Shown one piece after another: positions 1-8,227 of a DNA stretch of 24,300 nt. Below the pieces are notes generated by a model. That model made no database searches. It saw only the letters and a list, made by a program, of their open reading frames with translations, and was not told the DNA's origin. This stretch comes from Pontimonas sp. (lineage in GTDB: Bacteria; Actinomycetota; Actinomycetes; Actinomycetales; Microbacteriaceae), in NCBI GenBank assembly GCA_023263045.1, contig JALQXU010000004.1, forward strand, positions 1 to 24,300, written 5' to 3'. The position numbers were made by a program, and so were the translations under genes. How positions within the stretch are numbered: the first letter of the stretch is position 1; every line of letters begins with the position of its first letter.

Positions 1-1
1 T

Positions 2-1942
2 ATTTCGTTGCTCACCGCGAGCGGTTTTCGACCCGTGAGCACTCAGCAGGGCCTTGAGCTTCTGAAAGACAACCAGGCTCGTTCGGTCACCATCATCGAT
101 GGTGAGCAGCGAGTAGATATGGAGTTGCGCTCGTCCTTTGATGGCCTCGGAACCCAAGTGCAGTTCTACTACGTTGCTCCCCGAGGCGAGGAGATCATTG
201 CGGCCGTCTCGAACTCGGATGTAGCGGAGTTCACGGATGAGGTCCCCCAGACCAACTGGTTTGTCTCGCTCCTGGGTCTCCTCTTGCCCTTTGTCATCAT
301 TGGTCTGATCTTCTGGTTCCTGCTCTCGAGCATGCAGGGCGGTGGATCCCGGATCATGCAGTTTGGAAAGTCACGGGCAAAGCTTGTGTCGAAAGAAACT
401 CCCACGGTCACGTTCGAGGATGTGGCGGGGGCGGATGAAGCCATCGAGGAGCTCCACGAAATCAAGGAGTTCCTCAAGGACTCCGAGAAGTTCCAAAAGG
501 TCGGTGCGCGCATCCCTAAGGGTGTTCTTCTCTATGGCCCTCCGGGAACCGGCAAGACTTTGCTGGCGCGGGCCGTGGCAGGCGAGGCCAATGTCCCGTT
601 CTATTCCATTTCGGGTTCTGACTTCGTCGAGATGTTTGTCGGTGTGGGAGCGTCTCGCGTGCGAGACCTCTTTACTCAAGCCAAGGAAAATGCACCCGCC
701 ATCATCTTCGTTGATGAGATCGATGCGGTGGGGCGTCACCGTGGGGCTGGCATGGGCGGAGGCCACGATGAGCGTGAGCAGACCCTGAACCAGCTTTTGG
801 TGGAGATGGACGGTTTTGACCCCAAGACGAACGTTATTTTGATTGCCGCGACCAACCGTCCTGACATTTTGGATCCAGCACTGCTGCGCCCCGGTCGTTT
901 TGATCGCCAGATTCAGGTGGATGCACCGGACATGAAGGGTCGCCAGAAGATTCTGGAAGTTCACGCCAAAGGTAAGCCCATGGCCAAGGTTGTGGACCTC
1001 GCTGTGCTCGCACGGAAAACCCCCGGTTTCACCGGAGCCGACCTCGCAAACGTGCTCAATGAGGCGGCCCTTCTGACCGCTCGATCAAGTGGGACAAAAA
1101 TCACGAACGAGCTTCTTGATGAAGCCGTCGACCGGGTGATGGAAGGTCCGCAGCGTCGCACCCGCGTGATGAGCGACAAAGAGCGTCTCGTCACCGCGTA
1201 TCACGAGGGTGGTCACGCTCTGGCGGCTGCCGCCATGCGCCATACCGACCCGGTGACGAAGGTCACGATTCTGCCGCGAGGCCGAGCACTCGGTTACACG
1301 ATGGTGCTGCCCTTGGATGACAAGTACTCAGTCACAAGGAATGAACTGCTCGACCAACTCACCTACGCGATGGGTGGACGCGTTGCTGAAGAAATCGTGT
1401 TCCACGATCCCACCACCGGAGCGTCGAACGATATCGAGAAAGCGACCTCCATCGCTCGGCGGATGGTGACGGAGTATGGAATGAGTGCAGACCTGGGTGC
1501 GGTGAAGCTCGGTCAAGCCAGCGGAGAGGTGTTCCTGGGTCGCGATATGGGACATCAGAGGGACTACTCCGATGCCGTTGCACAATCGGTCGATACCGAG
1601 GTTCGAGCCCTCATCGACCACGCTCATACCGAAGCGTGGACTGTGTTGATGAACAACCGAACCATCCTGGATCGGCTTGCCACCGAACTATTGGAGAAGG
1701 AAACGCTCGACCATAACCAACTCGCCACGCTGTTTAAGGGTGTGAAGAAGCTTCCCGAGCGCGCGGTGTGGCTCTCCAGTAGCGAGCGGCCCCCTTCGAA
1801 GAAGGGGCCGGTGAGTGTCCCGAAGAAGAAAGTGGCACCCAAGAAGCCCGCAGCGCAGAAACCCGCGGCTAAGAAGACCACTACCCGGAAGTCCGCAGCG
1901 TCACCAGCGAAACCCTCGTCGTCCAGGCGCACCCGTGGATAG
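2..1942 (+). CDS. ftsH: ATP-dependent zinc metalloprotease FtsH (5' end cut by window)
   Basis: Membrane-anchored AAA+ protease that degrades misfolded and regulatory proteins at the cytoplasmic membrane. The reading frame is open from base 2. A TTG at 8 is not the real start: the first membrane segment expected at the N terminus is missing, so the gene begins upstream of the window. Numbering from base 8, a second membrane segment lies near residues 84-108, followed by a GGGSRIMQFGKS linker. The AAA domain carries Walker A GPPGTGKT (177-184), a Walker B ending in FVDEIDA, and the LRPGRFDRQI second region of homology. The zinc site is HEGGH (399-403), with a third ligand expected in NDIEKAT. 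The last ~45 residues form a Lys/Ala/Pro-rich basic tail. Its stop overlaps the folE GTG start by 8 bases. The family assignment is certain. Confidence 0.98.
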   Translation: MSLLTASGFRPVSTQQGLELLKDNQARSVTIIDGEQRVDMELRSSFDGLGTQVQFYYVAPRGEEIIAAVSNSDVAEFTDEVPQTNWFVSLLGLLLPFVIIGLIFWFLLSSMQGGGSRIMQFGKSRAKLVSKETPTVTFEDVAGADEAIEELHEIKEFLKDSEKFQKVGARIPKGVLLYGPPGTGKTLLARAVAGEANVPFYSISGSDFVEMFVGVGASRVRDLFTQAKENAPAIIFVDEIDAVGRHRGAGMGGGHDEREQTLNQLLVEMDGFDPKTNVILIAATNRPDILDPALLRPGRFDRQIQVDAPDMKGRQKILEVHAKGKPMAKVVDLAVLARKTPGFTGADLANVLNEAALLTARSSGTKITNELLDEAVDRVMEGPQRRTRVMSDKERLVTAYHEGGHALAAAAMRHTDPVTKVTILPRGRALGYTMVLPLDDKYSVTRNELLDQLTYAMGGRVAEEIVFHDPTTGASNDIEKATSIARRMVTEYGMSADLGAVKLGQASGEVFLGRDMGHQRDYSDAVAQSVDTEVRALIDHAHTEAWTVLMNNRTILDRLATELLEKETLDHNQLATLFKGVKKLPERAVWLSSSERPPSKKGPVSVPKKKVAPKKPAAQKPAAKKTTTRKSAASPAKPSSSRRTRG

Positions 1943-2510
1943 CGAGGCCATCCAGAAGGCGGTCGGAGACATTCTTCGCGCTGTCGGGGAGGATCCCTCG
2001 CGGGAGGGACTGGCGACTACTCCGGAACGTGTTGCTGAACTTTTCAGCGAGCTCTACTCGGGTGTGGGGGTTGACCCCGTCACGGTTTTGCGGGAGGCAA
2101 AAGAGGTGCCCGCTGCAGAATCAGAGCGGGGCGAGCTCGTTGCTCTCCGCGATATCTCCTTTGTTTCCTTATGTGAGCACCACCTGCTTCCTTTCGAGGG
2201 CCAGGCCAGCGTGGTGTATGAGCCAGGCTCGTCCATTGTCGGATTGGGGACTCTGGTGAGAGTGGTGGAGGTCACCGCGAAGCGTCCTCAACTCCAAGAA
2301 CGAGTCGGTGAAATGGTGGCGAGAGCACTGGTTGATTCTGGTGTCGCCAAGGGTGCTTTGGTGTTGGTCTCAGCGGTGCACGGGTGTGTGGCACACCGCG
2401 GACCGAAACAGCGACTCACTACGGTGACAGTTGCTTCCGCCGGTTCCCTCTCGGAGGACTTGCGCCGACACGACGCCCTCCTTCTTGTGGGAGGCGAGGA
2501 CTGGGCGTGA
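1935..2510 (+). CDS. folE: GTP cyclohydrolase I
   Basis: Catalyses GTP to 7,8-dihydroneopterin triphosphate and formate, the first step of folate synthesis, in the cytosol. With the GTG at 1935 the product is 191 residues, normal for the family, and begins right at the conserved helical N terminus (EAIQKAVGDILRAVGEDP). Expected zinc ligands are present: C80 and H83 in the CEHHLLPF motif, and C151 in VHGCVAHRG. The frame is open further upstream inside ftsH to 1815, but that part is a basic, low-complexity shadow of the FtsH tail. The start overlaps the ftsH stop by 8 bases, and the stop overlaps the folP start as GTGA, suggesting translational coupling. Confidence 0.96.
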   Translation: MDSEAIQKAVGDILRAVGEDPSREGLATTPERVAELFSELYSGVGVDPVTVLREAKEVPAAESERGELVALRDISFVSLCEHHLLPFEGQASVVYEPGSSIVGLGTLVRVVEVTAKRPQLQERVGEMVARALVDSGVAKGALVLVSAVHGCVAHRGPKQRLTTVTVASAGSLSEDLRRHDALLLVGGEDWA

Positions 2511-3325
2511 GTGGTCCCCACCGACCGCAATTGTGGGGAGTGGTGAACACCACCCCTGATTCCTTCAGTGACGGTGGACTATTCGAGGATGTCGAGAAGG
2601 CACTCGAACACGCGAGGTCACTGGTGGCAGACGGCGCCGAAGTCATTGATGTGGGAGGCGAGTCCACACGGCCAGGTGCGGGCAGAGTCTCCGCTGATGA
2701 AGAGGCGGCGCGGGTGATTCCGGTGGTGGAGGCTCTCGCCTCGGAAGGAATCGTCGTCAGTATTGACACCATGCGAGCGTCGACGGCTCGTGCGGCTCTC
2801 GAAGCGGGAGCTCAGATTGTGAATGACGTCTCTGGTGGTCTGGCCGACGAGGAGATGTTCGCTGTGGTGGCCAGTGCGCGGGGTGATTACGTCATGATGC
2901 ATTGGCGCGGCCACAGCGACACCATGGATTCGCTTGCCCAGTACGACGATGTGGTGGCAGAGGTCTCCCGTGAGATTCGACAGCGACTTGAGGCCGCCAC
3001 CGCAGCAGGTATCGATTCGTCACGCATTCTGGTTGACCCCGGTTTGGGGTTTGCAAAGACACCCGATCACAACTGGGCGATTCTTGCTCATCTAGGGGAT
3101 GTGGTGCCAGAGGGTATGCGCTCCGTGATTGGGGCCTCCAGGAAGCGTTTCCTCGGCGAGCTCCTAGCTGATGCCCATGAGCCCGCCCAGCGGGATGGGG
3201 TGTCTGCTGCCCTTGGCGTTCTCTTGGCCGAGAGGGGAGTGTTTGCTCTGCGAGTACATAACGTGAGGGCCCACCGTGAAGCGCTCGATGTCTGGCAGGC
3301 TTTTCACGAAGGGGGTGCCTCGTGA
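2507..3325 (+). CDS. folP: Dihydropteroate synthase
   Basis: Condenses 6-hydroxymethyl-dihydropterin diphosphate with p-aminobenzoate to give dihydropteroate; it is the sulfonamide target. The 272-residue TIM-barrel protein shows NTTPDSFSDGG at residues 14-24, GAEVIDVGGESTRPG near 43-57, NDVSGG, DPGLGFAKT near 176 and GASRKRF near 209. These are the pterin and substrate loops of the family. GTG 2507 is chosen because it overlaps the folE stop as GTGA, has a purine-rich ribosome site (GGAGGCGAGGA) just upstream, and leaves only about ten residues before the first strand. Upstream in-frame sequence back to 2384 is a shadow of folE. The gene ends in another GTGA overlap with folB. Confidence 0.96.
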   Translation: MSGPHRPQLWGVVNTTPDSFSDGGLFEDVEKALEHARSLVADGAEVIDVGGESTRPGAGRVSADEEAARVIPVVEALASEGIVVSIDTMRASTARAALEAGAQIVNDVSGGLADEEMFAVVASARGDYVMMHWRGHSDTMDSLAQYDDVVAEVSREIRQRLEAATAAGIDSSRILVDPGLGFAKTPDHNWAILAHLGDVVPEGMRSVIGASRKRFLGELLADAHEPAQRDGVSAALGVLLAERGVFALRVHNVRAHREALDVWQAFHEGGAS

Positions 3326-3693
3326 GCGATGTCATCAGGATCGATCGGATCGAGGCCTTGGGGTATCACGGCGTTTTTCCCGAGGAGAAACGCGAAGGCC
3401 AAACCTTTCTTGTGGATGTCGAGATTGAGACATCCTTTGATGACGCCATCAACCACGATGACGTTGCCTTCACCGTGGACTATGGCCTCGTTGCCGAGCG
3501 CGTGGTGGAGATCATCCAAGGCGAACCCGCTGATTTGATCGAAACAGTGTGCGATCGCATTGCCTCTATGGTTTTGGCGCTGGAGCGCGTGAGTGCGACG
3601 CGTGTCACAGTTCACAAACCGGGAGCTCCCATCACCGTTCCGTTTGGGGGAGTCTCGGTATCTCTGCGGAGGGAGAGGGGTCAGCATGAGTGA
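3322..3693 (+). CDS. folB: Dihydroneopterin aldolase
   Basis: Cleaves 7,8-dihydroneopterin to 6-hydroxymethyl-dihydropterin and glycolaldehyde. The protein is 123 residues, the normal size for a tunnelling-fold FolB subunit, which assembles as an octamer. Family marks are YHGVFPEEKREGQ (residues 15-27), the acidic FTVDYGLVAERV stretch, the Glu in LIETVCDRIA and the C-terminal VTVHKPGAPI, which carries the catalytic-region Lys. GTG 3322 overlaps the folP stop, and an AGGGGG ribosome site lies about 7 bases before it. Its last 8 bases overlap the start of folK. Confidence 0.96.
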   Translation: MSDVIRIDRIEALGYHGVFPEEKREGQTFLVDVEIETSFDDAINHDDVAFTVDYGLVAERVVEIIQGEPADLIETVCDRIASMVLALERVSATRVTVHKPGAPITVPFGGVSVSLRRERGQHE

Positions 3694-4180
3694 TGACACG
3701 TGGGTGTCATGTGTTGTGGCGTTGGGAACAAACCTCGGAGACCGCGAGGACATTGCTTTCCGAGCGCTGGCAGACATCGCTGCCACGGAAGGGTTCCGGG
3801 TGGCAGCATCGTCATCCCTTCACGAGACGGTGGCGCTCGGTCCTGACGGGCCCAATCCGGATGCGCCCGCATATGTGAACCAGGTGATTGCTCTGGAGAG
3901 TGGGTGGTCTGCGGAGAAGACCCTTGCATTGCTGCTCGACATTGAACGACGCCACGGGAGGGAGCGTACGGGCGAGAAATACGCTGATCGCACGCTCGAT
4001 TTGGACCTCATCGTCTATGGGGACTTGCGCCATGATGGCCCCGAGGTGACAACACCTCACCCGCGCGCTCACGAGCGCAGATTTGTGTTGGAGCCGTGGC
4101 ACGAGATTGATCCGGACGCTGTGCTTCCTGGAAAAGGAGCGATTTCGGACTTGCTAGCAAACCTTCCTCCCGCAGACTGA
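3686..4180 (+). CDS. folK: 2-amino-4-hydroxy-6-hydroxymethyldihydropteridine diphosphokinase (HPPK)
   Basis: Transfers diphosphate from ATP to 6-hydroxymethyl-dihydropterin, making the substrate for FolP. The protein is 164 residues and shows VALGTNLGDRE near the N terminus, the ATP and metal motif RTLDLDLIVYGD, and the C-terminal PHPRAHERRFVLEPW signature. ATG 3686 lies 8 bases inside the end of folB and is preceded by a purine-rich GGAGGGAGAGGGG. In-frame sequence back to 3593 is only a shadow of folB. It completes a contiguous folE-folP-folB-folK set. No dihydrofolate synthase or reductase gene is in the window. Confidence 0.95.
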   Translation: MSDDTWVSCVVALGTNLGDREDIAFRALADIAATEGFRVAASSSLHETVALGPDGPNPDAPAYVNQVIALESGWSAEKTLALLLDIERRHGRERTGEKYADRTLDLDLIVYGDLRHDGPEVTTPHPRAHERRFVLEPWHEIDPDAVLPGKGAISDLLANLPPAD

Positions 4181-4662
4181 TGAAACACACCACCCCGATC
4201 GCCCTCCTGATGGGAGCCGTCATCGGAGGAGTGGTGGGGTGGGCAGGTCAGTGGATTCTCGTGGTGACCGGAAACCCGGCGCTCACTCCTCCGATTACCT
4301 GGGGAGTGGCGTTGGCAGCACTGGGTGCCATCACGCTAGCCCTGGCCTGGCCGATCAGGAGTCATGTTCGGGCAGAGAAGGCGAGAGGTCCCCTAGATCC
4401 TTTTTATGCAACCAGGGTGGTGTTGTGGGCCAAAGCGGGAGCACTCGCAGGGTCCACCCTCACTGGTGTGGGTTTCGGTTTCCTTATCTTCTTTTCCAGT
4501 CGTCCCGTGATTTCGTCTCCTGCGCTGTGGCAAGGGGTTGTAGCCCTGGTGGGCGCCATAGTCTTGGCGGTGGCAGCACTGCTTGCTGAGAGATGGTGCA
4601 CTCTCCCGCCGGACTCTTCTGAGAACGGGGGCGAGTCAGTGCCAGAAGGAGAAACGTTGTGA
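4180..4662 (+). CDS. DUF3180 family membrane protein
   Basis: Actinobacterial membrane protein of unknown function that almost always sits directly after folK (Rv3605c position in M. tuberculosis). The 160 residues show four hydrophobic segments, at about 7-29, 38-57, 83-105 and 114-135. Between the second and third is the family's conserved DPFYATRVVLWAKAGAL stretch, and a CTLPPD motif follows the last helix. The start ATG shares one base with the folK stop (TGATG) and has no clear ribosome site, so coupled re-initiation is likely. The family assignment is by resemblance. Constant linkage to folate genes is known, but a folate role is not shown by the sequence. Confidence 0.85.
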   Translation: MKHTTPIALLMGAVIGGVVGWAGQWILVVTGNPALTPPITWGVALAALGAITLALAWPIRSHVRAEKARGPLDPFYATRVVLWAKAGALAGSTLTGVGFGFLIFFSSRPVISSPALWQGVVALVGAIVLAVAALLAERWCTLPPDSSENGGESVPEGETL

Positions 4663-5141
4663 CCGCGGAAGAAACGCAGTGGGAATCCGTCAGCCCCCGC
4701 TACCAAATTGAGGTTCTGGTTCACACCCTCGGTGGCTGGTTGGCACCGGTGGCCGTGTCCAGCGCACCGCTGTGGATTACCGAGCCTGCTCTGTCGTGGG
4801 CGTCGTGGTATCCGCTGGGAGGTGTCCTCGTTGTTCTCACGATTGCTCTTGGTTTCATCCCGCGACGGGTCAGGGCTTATGGCTATGCGCTGCGAGCTGA
4901 CGATTTGGTGTTTCGGCGTGGGATTATTTTTCAGCGCCAGGTCGCCGTTCCCTACGGGCGCTTGCAACTCGTGGATGTATCGAGGGGGCCACTCTCGCGA
5001 CTCTTAGGACTATCAGAATTGAAGCTCGTCACCGCGGCCGCATCGTCGGGGGTGACCATTCCTGGACTTCCTCTTGAGAGTGCGGAAAAGCTTCGGGACC
5101 ACCTGATTGAGGTCGCAGAAACCCGGCGAGCAGGCCTCTAG
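4659..5141 (+). CDS. Membrane PH-domain (bPH2, YdbS-like) protein
   Basis: A 160-residue protein with two hydrophobic segments (about 24-44 and 51-70) followed by one bacterial PH-like domain. The domain contains the typical pattern of YALRADDLVFRRGII, then VAVPYGRLQLVDVSRGPLSRLLGL, then an ALAxP-like GLPLESAEKLRDHL end. The YdbS/YdbT families are membrane proteins of poorly known function; in Bacillus they affect resistance to antimicrobial products. GTG 4659 overlaps the previous stop as GTGA, with AAGGAG 8 bases upstream. It is paired with the larger PH protein that follows after two bases, and the two probably act as a complex (inference from the usual YdbS/YdbT pairing). Confidence 0.82.
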   Translation: MTAEETQWESVSPRYQIEVLVHTLGGWLAPVAVSSAPLWITEPALSWASWYPLGGVLVVLTIALGFIPRRVRAYGYALRADDLVFRRGIIFQRQVAVPYGRLQLVDVSRGPLSRLLGLSELKLVTAAASSGVTIPGLPLESAEKLRDHLIEVAETRRAGL

Positions 5142-5143
5142 GG

Positions 5144-6631
5144 ATGACCTTTCCAGTTCTGCGCAGTGCCACCGATATTCGTGGTGGTGACTGGTTTCGA
5201 TTGCATCCGCTGACCCCTCTCTTACAGGGAGGTGTGGTCCTTCTCGGACTGTTAGGTGCGGGCTTCGCCGCTCTGTGGGAAACGGTCATTCTCCGATCAA
5301 TCCTCCGATTTGCTGGAGTGGAGGATGACGACGAAGGAAGCGGACTGCTCTACCTGATTGCCGACTCTTTGGCTCTGGTCTTCCTAGCAGCGATTGTCAT
5401 CGTGGTTGTCTCGGGAGTGATTTTTTGGCTGCAATGGCGCGTGCATCTTGTTCGGATGGATGACGATGTCGTCGAGGTAAGGAAGGGGGTTATTGCGAAG
5501 TCTTCTCGACGAGCGAGGAGAGATCGCATCAACACCATCGGTGTGCGGCGCCCCCTCATTCCCAGACTCTTAGGTCTTGCCAAGCTGGACATTCAGGCGG
5601 CGGGCAATGACGCGAACGTCGTGCTCGCCTATCTTCCCTACAGTGTGGCCACCGCGGTCCGGCGCGAGATTCTTCAGACCCCCAGCAAGACTCGCGACAA
5701 CACTGAGCCAGAGCCTCAGGTGATTACGAGAGAGCTCGAGGTTCCCCTCTTCCGCTATTTGGCCTCGCTCGTGGTGAGTGTCGAGTCGGTGATTTTTGGG
5801 GTGGGTTTCGTTGCGGTGACGATTGCGGCTGTAAGCACGGAGGAGGTGGGCGCGTGGCTTGGCCCCATCGCCGTAACTGCAGGCTTTGTTGTGTATCTGG
5901 CGGACCGGTTCTTTCGGGTGGGCAACTTTGTCATCGACTCCCTCGAAGGCGATGTTCGAGTGTCGTTGGGTTTGCTCTCAACCAGCGTGGAGACCATTCC
6001 CCCCGGACGTATTCATGCCCTGCAAATCTCGCAACCTTGGCCTTGGAGGTTCCTGGGGTGGTGGCGCATTGATGCGAATCTTGCCTCCTCACCGGGTTCA
6101 GCGAACAAGAAGACCCCCGCCCACACCCTGCTCCACCCGGTAGCTACGAGGCAGGAAGTCGTGCGGATGGTGGAGCTTTGTCTGCCACCTCTGGCTACCC
6201 CCAACGCACTCGAGCAGGTGATGGTGCTCTTGCAATCACCCCATTCCAGGTGGGCAGAGGCAGGACTGGATGAAGACTCCGTTGTCGCGGCATCCCCGAA
6301 GGCTCGTTTCCGTATCCCCCTGAGCCACAGTGTGACCGGTAGTGCGATGATCCAGGATGTGCTGGCGCTTCGTTTAGGTCGATGGATCTCTAAGCTCGCG
6401 CTCGTCCCACTGGCCAGAATCCAAAGCTCCAGTGTGTCCCGCGGCCCGTGGCACCGAGCATTGGGGCTCTCCCTATTCGCCGTCGACAGCGTGGATGGAC
6501 CCGTCTCCACGCGCATCCTCGGTCTCGATAATGACGTCGCCGGTAGGTGGTGGGACACTGTTCATGCGCGGACCGTGAGCGCAATCAACACCACGACACC
6601 ACGGCGGCGAGGGCGAAGGTCACCAGCGTGA
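5144..6631 (+). CDS. Multi-PH-domain (bPH2, YdbT-like) membrane protein
   Basis: A 495-residue protein with three bPH2-like units set between membrane segments. Hydrophobic segments lie at about 24-46, 64-90, 205-230 and 235-255. The PH-like units lie at about 92-170 (RVHLVRMDDDVVEVRKGVI, then RINTIGVRRPLIPRLLGLA), 262-335 (NFVIDSLEGDVRVSLGLL, then IPPGRIHALQIS) and 385-475 (ALRLGRWISKLALVPLARIQ, then RGPWHRALGLSLF). This tandem layout matches the YdbT/DUF304 group. The function is unknown; a role in membrane or envelope resistance is only suggested by the family. It ends in a GTGA overlap with the DUF2520 gene. The unusually poor ribosome site before ATG 5144 fits coupling to the upstream PH gene two bases away. 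Confidence 0.82.
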   Translation: MTFPVLRSATDIRGGDWFRLHPLTPLLQGGVVLLGLLGAGFAALWETVILRSILRFAGVEDDDEGSGLLYLIADSLALVFLAAIVIVVVSGVIFWLQWRVHLVRMDDDVVEVRKGVIAKSSRRARRDRINTIGVRRPLIPRLLGLAKLDIQAAGNDANVVLAYLPYSVATAVRREILQTPSKTRDNTEPEPQVITRELEVPLFRYLASLVVSVESVIFGVGFVAVTIAAVSTEEVGAWLGPIAVTAGFVVYLADRFFRVGNFVIDSLEGDVRVSLGLLSTSVETIPPGRIHALQISQPWPWRFLGWWRIDANLASSPGSANKKTPAHTLLHPVATRQEVVRMVELCLPPLATPNALEQVMVLLQSPHSRWAEAGLDEDSVVAASPKARFRIPLSHSVTGSAMIQDVLALRLGRWISKLALVPLARIQSSSVSRGPWHRALGLSLFAVDSVDGPVSTRILGLDNDVAGRWWDTVHARTVSAINTTTPRRRGRRSPA

Positions 6632-7335
6632 ATTCCACGAGGCTCACAGTCGGGATCATTGGTGCCGGCCGGGTCGGCCCCCTTCTGGGAGCAGCACTTG
6701 CTCGGGCTGGCCACACCATCGTGGGTATTACCTCACCGTCAGAAGACTCGAAGGACCGAGTCGAGGCGATTCTTCCGGGCATCACCTTTCACGATCCGCT
6801 CCACCTCGTCGCTGCCAGCGAACTGGTGGTGCTGGCTCTTCCCGACCAGGAGCTCCGTGGGTTTATCGAGGGTCTGAGCCTCCAGAAGTCATGGAACAGC
6901 GGTCAACTCCTCCTCCACACGTCGATTGCTCACGGCCTGGCTGTCCTCGATAGCGCGAGGGCTCAGGGAGCCATTCCGCTCACCGTGCACCCGTTGATGG
7001 AGTTCACCGGAACCAGCATGGATTTGGCCAGAATGTCGGGAGCGTGGTGTGTGATTACTGCTCCCGCGGTCGCTGAACCGATTGCGAGCGCTCTCGCGGT
7101 GGAAATGGGGATGGAACCCGTGGTGGTGGAGGAAGAAAATCGACCGCATGTTGCCTCAGCCATTGCGCTAGCCACCAGTTTTTCCCACACAACCATTCAC
7201 GAAGCGGCGGATCGACTCAGAGCTGCCGGAATCGATAACCCCGGTGTTGTGATGCAACCTCTCGTGAGCTCCAGCATGGAGAACGCCCTTCGCCTCTTTG
7301 CGGGTAACGAACGAGAACTGGGAGGCGATGACTGA
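6628..7335 (+). CDS. Rossmann-fold/DUF2520 oxidoreductase-like protein
   Basis: A 235-residue NAD(P)-binding protein. The N-terminal Rossmann fold has GIIGAGRVG at residues 9-17, a LVVLALPD strand-turn and a LLLHTSIAHG strand. The second half, with TVHPLMEFTG and a helical C-terminal region (VASAIALATSFSHTT), matches the DUF2520 arrangement of 6-phosphogluconate-dehydrogenase-like enzymes. It is somewhat shorter than many family members. It overlaps panC by one base (TGATG) and the PH gene by GTGA, and the same gene precedes panC in M. tuberculosis (Rv3603c). A pantothenate-related reductase (a PanE or PanG-like ketopantoate reductase) is a reasonable guess from fold and position, but it is not proven by the sequence. 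GTG 6628 was chosen because it begins just before the nucleotide-binding strand. Confidence 0.85.
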   Translation: MNSTRLTVGIIGAGRVGPLLGAALARAGHTIVGITSPSEDSKDRVEAILPGITFHDPLHLVAASELVVLALPDQELRGFIEGLSLQKSWNSGQLLLHTSIAHGLAVLDSARAQGAIPLTVHPLMEFTGTSMDLARMSGAWCVITAPAVAEPIASALAVEMGMEPVVVEEENRPHVASAIALATSFSHTTIHEAADRLRAAGIDNPGVVMQPLVSSSMENALRLFAGNERELGGDD

Positions 7336-8186
7336 TGCCAGCCATCGTTCACACACTCGAGGAACTGCAGGGGATTAGGGAGGCTTGGCGGAAAGCGGGA
7401 GAGTCGGTGGCGCTCGTTCCCACGATGGGCTCCCTTCATGAAGGACATAAGGCTCTGGTGACTCGTGCAACGGAGGAAGCAGATCGCTGTGTGGTCAGCA
7501 TCTTTGTCAATCCACTTCAGTTTTCGTCGGATGAGGGTTTTGACGACTACCCACGCTCTCTCCACTCCGACGAAGCCTTCCTGGCTGACACGCTCGTGGA
7601 TGTGATTTTTGCCCCAACTGTGGAGGTGGTCTATCCCGATGGTCTGGACGCCGTGGTCACCCACAACGCCGGTCCAATCGGCGAGACATTTGAGGGGGCT
7701 TCGCGCCCGGGACACTTCGATGGTGTCCTCACCGTGGTCGCCAGACTTTTCGAGTGCGTCACGCCCGACGTTGCTGTCTTTGGGTGCAAAGACGCGCAAC
7801 AACTCTTCCTCGTGCAGCAGATGGTGCGCGACGAGCAGATGCCTGTGCGCATTGTGGAAGTCGACACAGTCAGGGATTCTGGGGGTCTCGCACTGTCGAG
7901 CCGAAATGCTTTGCTCGATGAAGAGTCGGCTCGTCAGGCGCTTGCCATACCCAAAGCCCTTGAGGCCGCTGGCGAAGCGGATAATCCTCATCACGCTCGA
8001 TCACGTGCCCGTGAGGTTCTCGAGGGCGCTCCTGGATTAGACGTTGACTATGTGGACGTGGTCGACCCATCGACTTTCACTCGTGTCGATGAAGGACACA
8101 CCCCGCAGGAGGTTCGTCTCATTGTCGCGGTCACGGTGGGTGGCGTGCGCTTGATAGACAACCGCCTCATCCACTTTGGTCAGTAG
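7335..8186 (+). CDS. panC: Pantothenate synthetase (pantoate-beta-alanine ligase)
   Basis: Joins pantoate and beta-alanine with ATP to give pantothenate, the precursor of coenzyme A. The 283 residues are normal for the family. They contain PTMGSLHEGH (ATP site, near 29-38), FVNPLQF, EGASRPGHFDGVLTVVARLF, FGCKDAQQ and the KMSKS-like LSSRNALL. The Glu usually found in FGEKD is Cys here; this position is variable in the family, so activity is still expected. ATG 7335 shares a base with the upstream stop, and GGAGGCG lies 8 bases before it. In M. tuberculosis panD and coaX follow panC, but here lysS follows directly. Confidence 0.96.
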   Translation: MPAIVHTLEELQGIREAWRKAGESVALVPTMGSLHEGHKALVTRATEEADRCVVSIFVNPLQFSSDEGFDDYPRSLHSDEAFLADTLVDVIFAPTVEVVYPDGLDAVVTHNAGPIGETFEGASRPGHFDGVLTVVARLFECVTPDVAVFGCKDAQQLFLVQQMVRDEQMPVRIVEVDTVRDSGGLALSSRNALLDEESARQALAIPKALEAAGEADNPHHARSRAREVLEGAPGLDVDYVDVVDPSTFTRVDEGHTPQEVRLIVAVTVGGVRLIDNRLIHFGQ

Positions 8187-8189
8187 GCT
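8184..8189 (+). promoter_or_regulatory. Possible -10 element for lysS
   Basis: TAGGCT overlaps the panC stop codon and would start a transcript near 8196 with a leader of about 30 bases before lysS. A weak AGGA ribosome site lies 12 bases before the lysS ATG. No good -35 is seen. It is proposed because lysS is the first gene of the cluster not overlapping its upstream neighbour. Confidence 0.3.
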
Positions 8190-8227
8190 AGCCAGGACAG
8201 CGCCCACTGGCAGGAATTACAGCACCC

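Noticed and set aside
371..964. A 197-codon leftward frame inside ftsH
   Set aside because: It is the complement of the FtsH AAA domain, one of the most conserved stretches in the window.
1801..1942. Basic Lys/Ala/Pro repeat-like tail of FtsH as a possible frameshift or fusion
   Set aside because: Low-complexity basic tails are common at the C terminus of actinobacterial FtsH, and the stop overlaps folE in the expected way.
7197..7994. A 265-codon leftward frame across DUF2520 and panC
   Set aside because: It overlaps two well-supported genes, including conserved panC motifs, and shows no family features.
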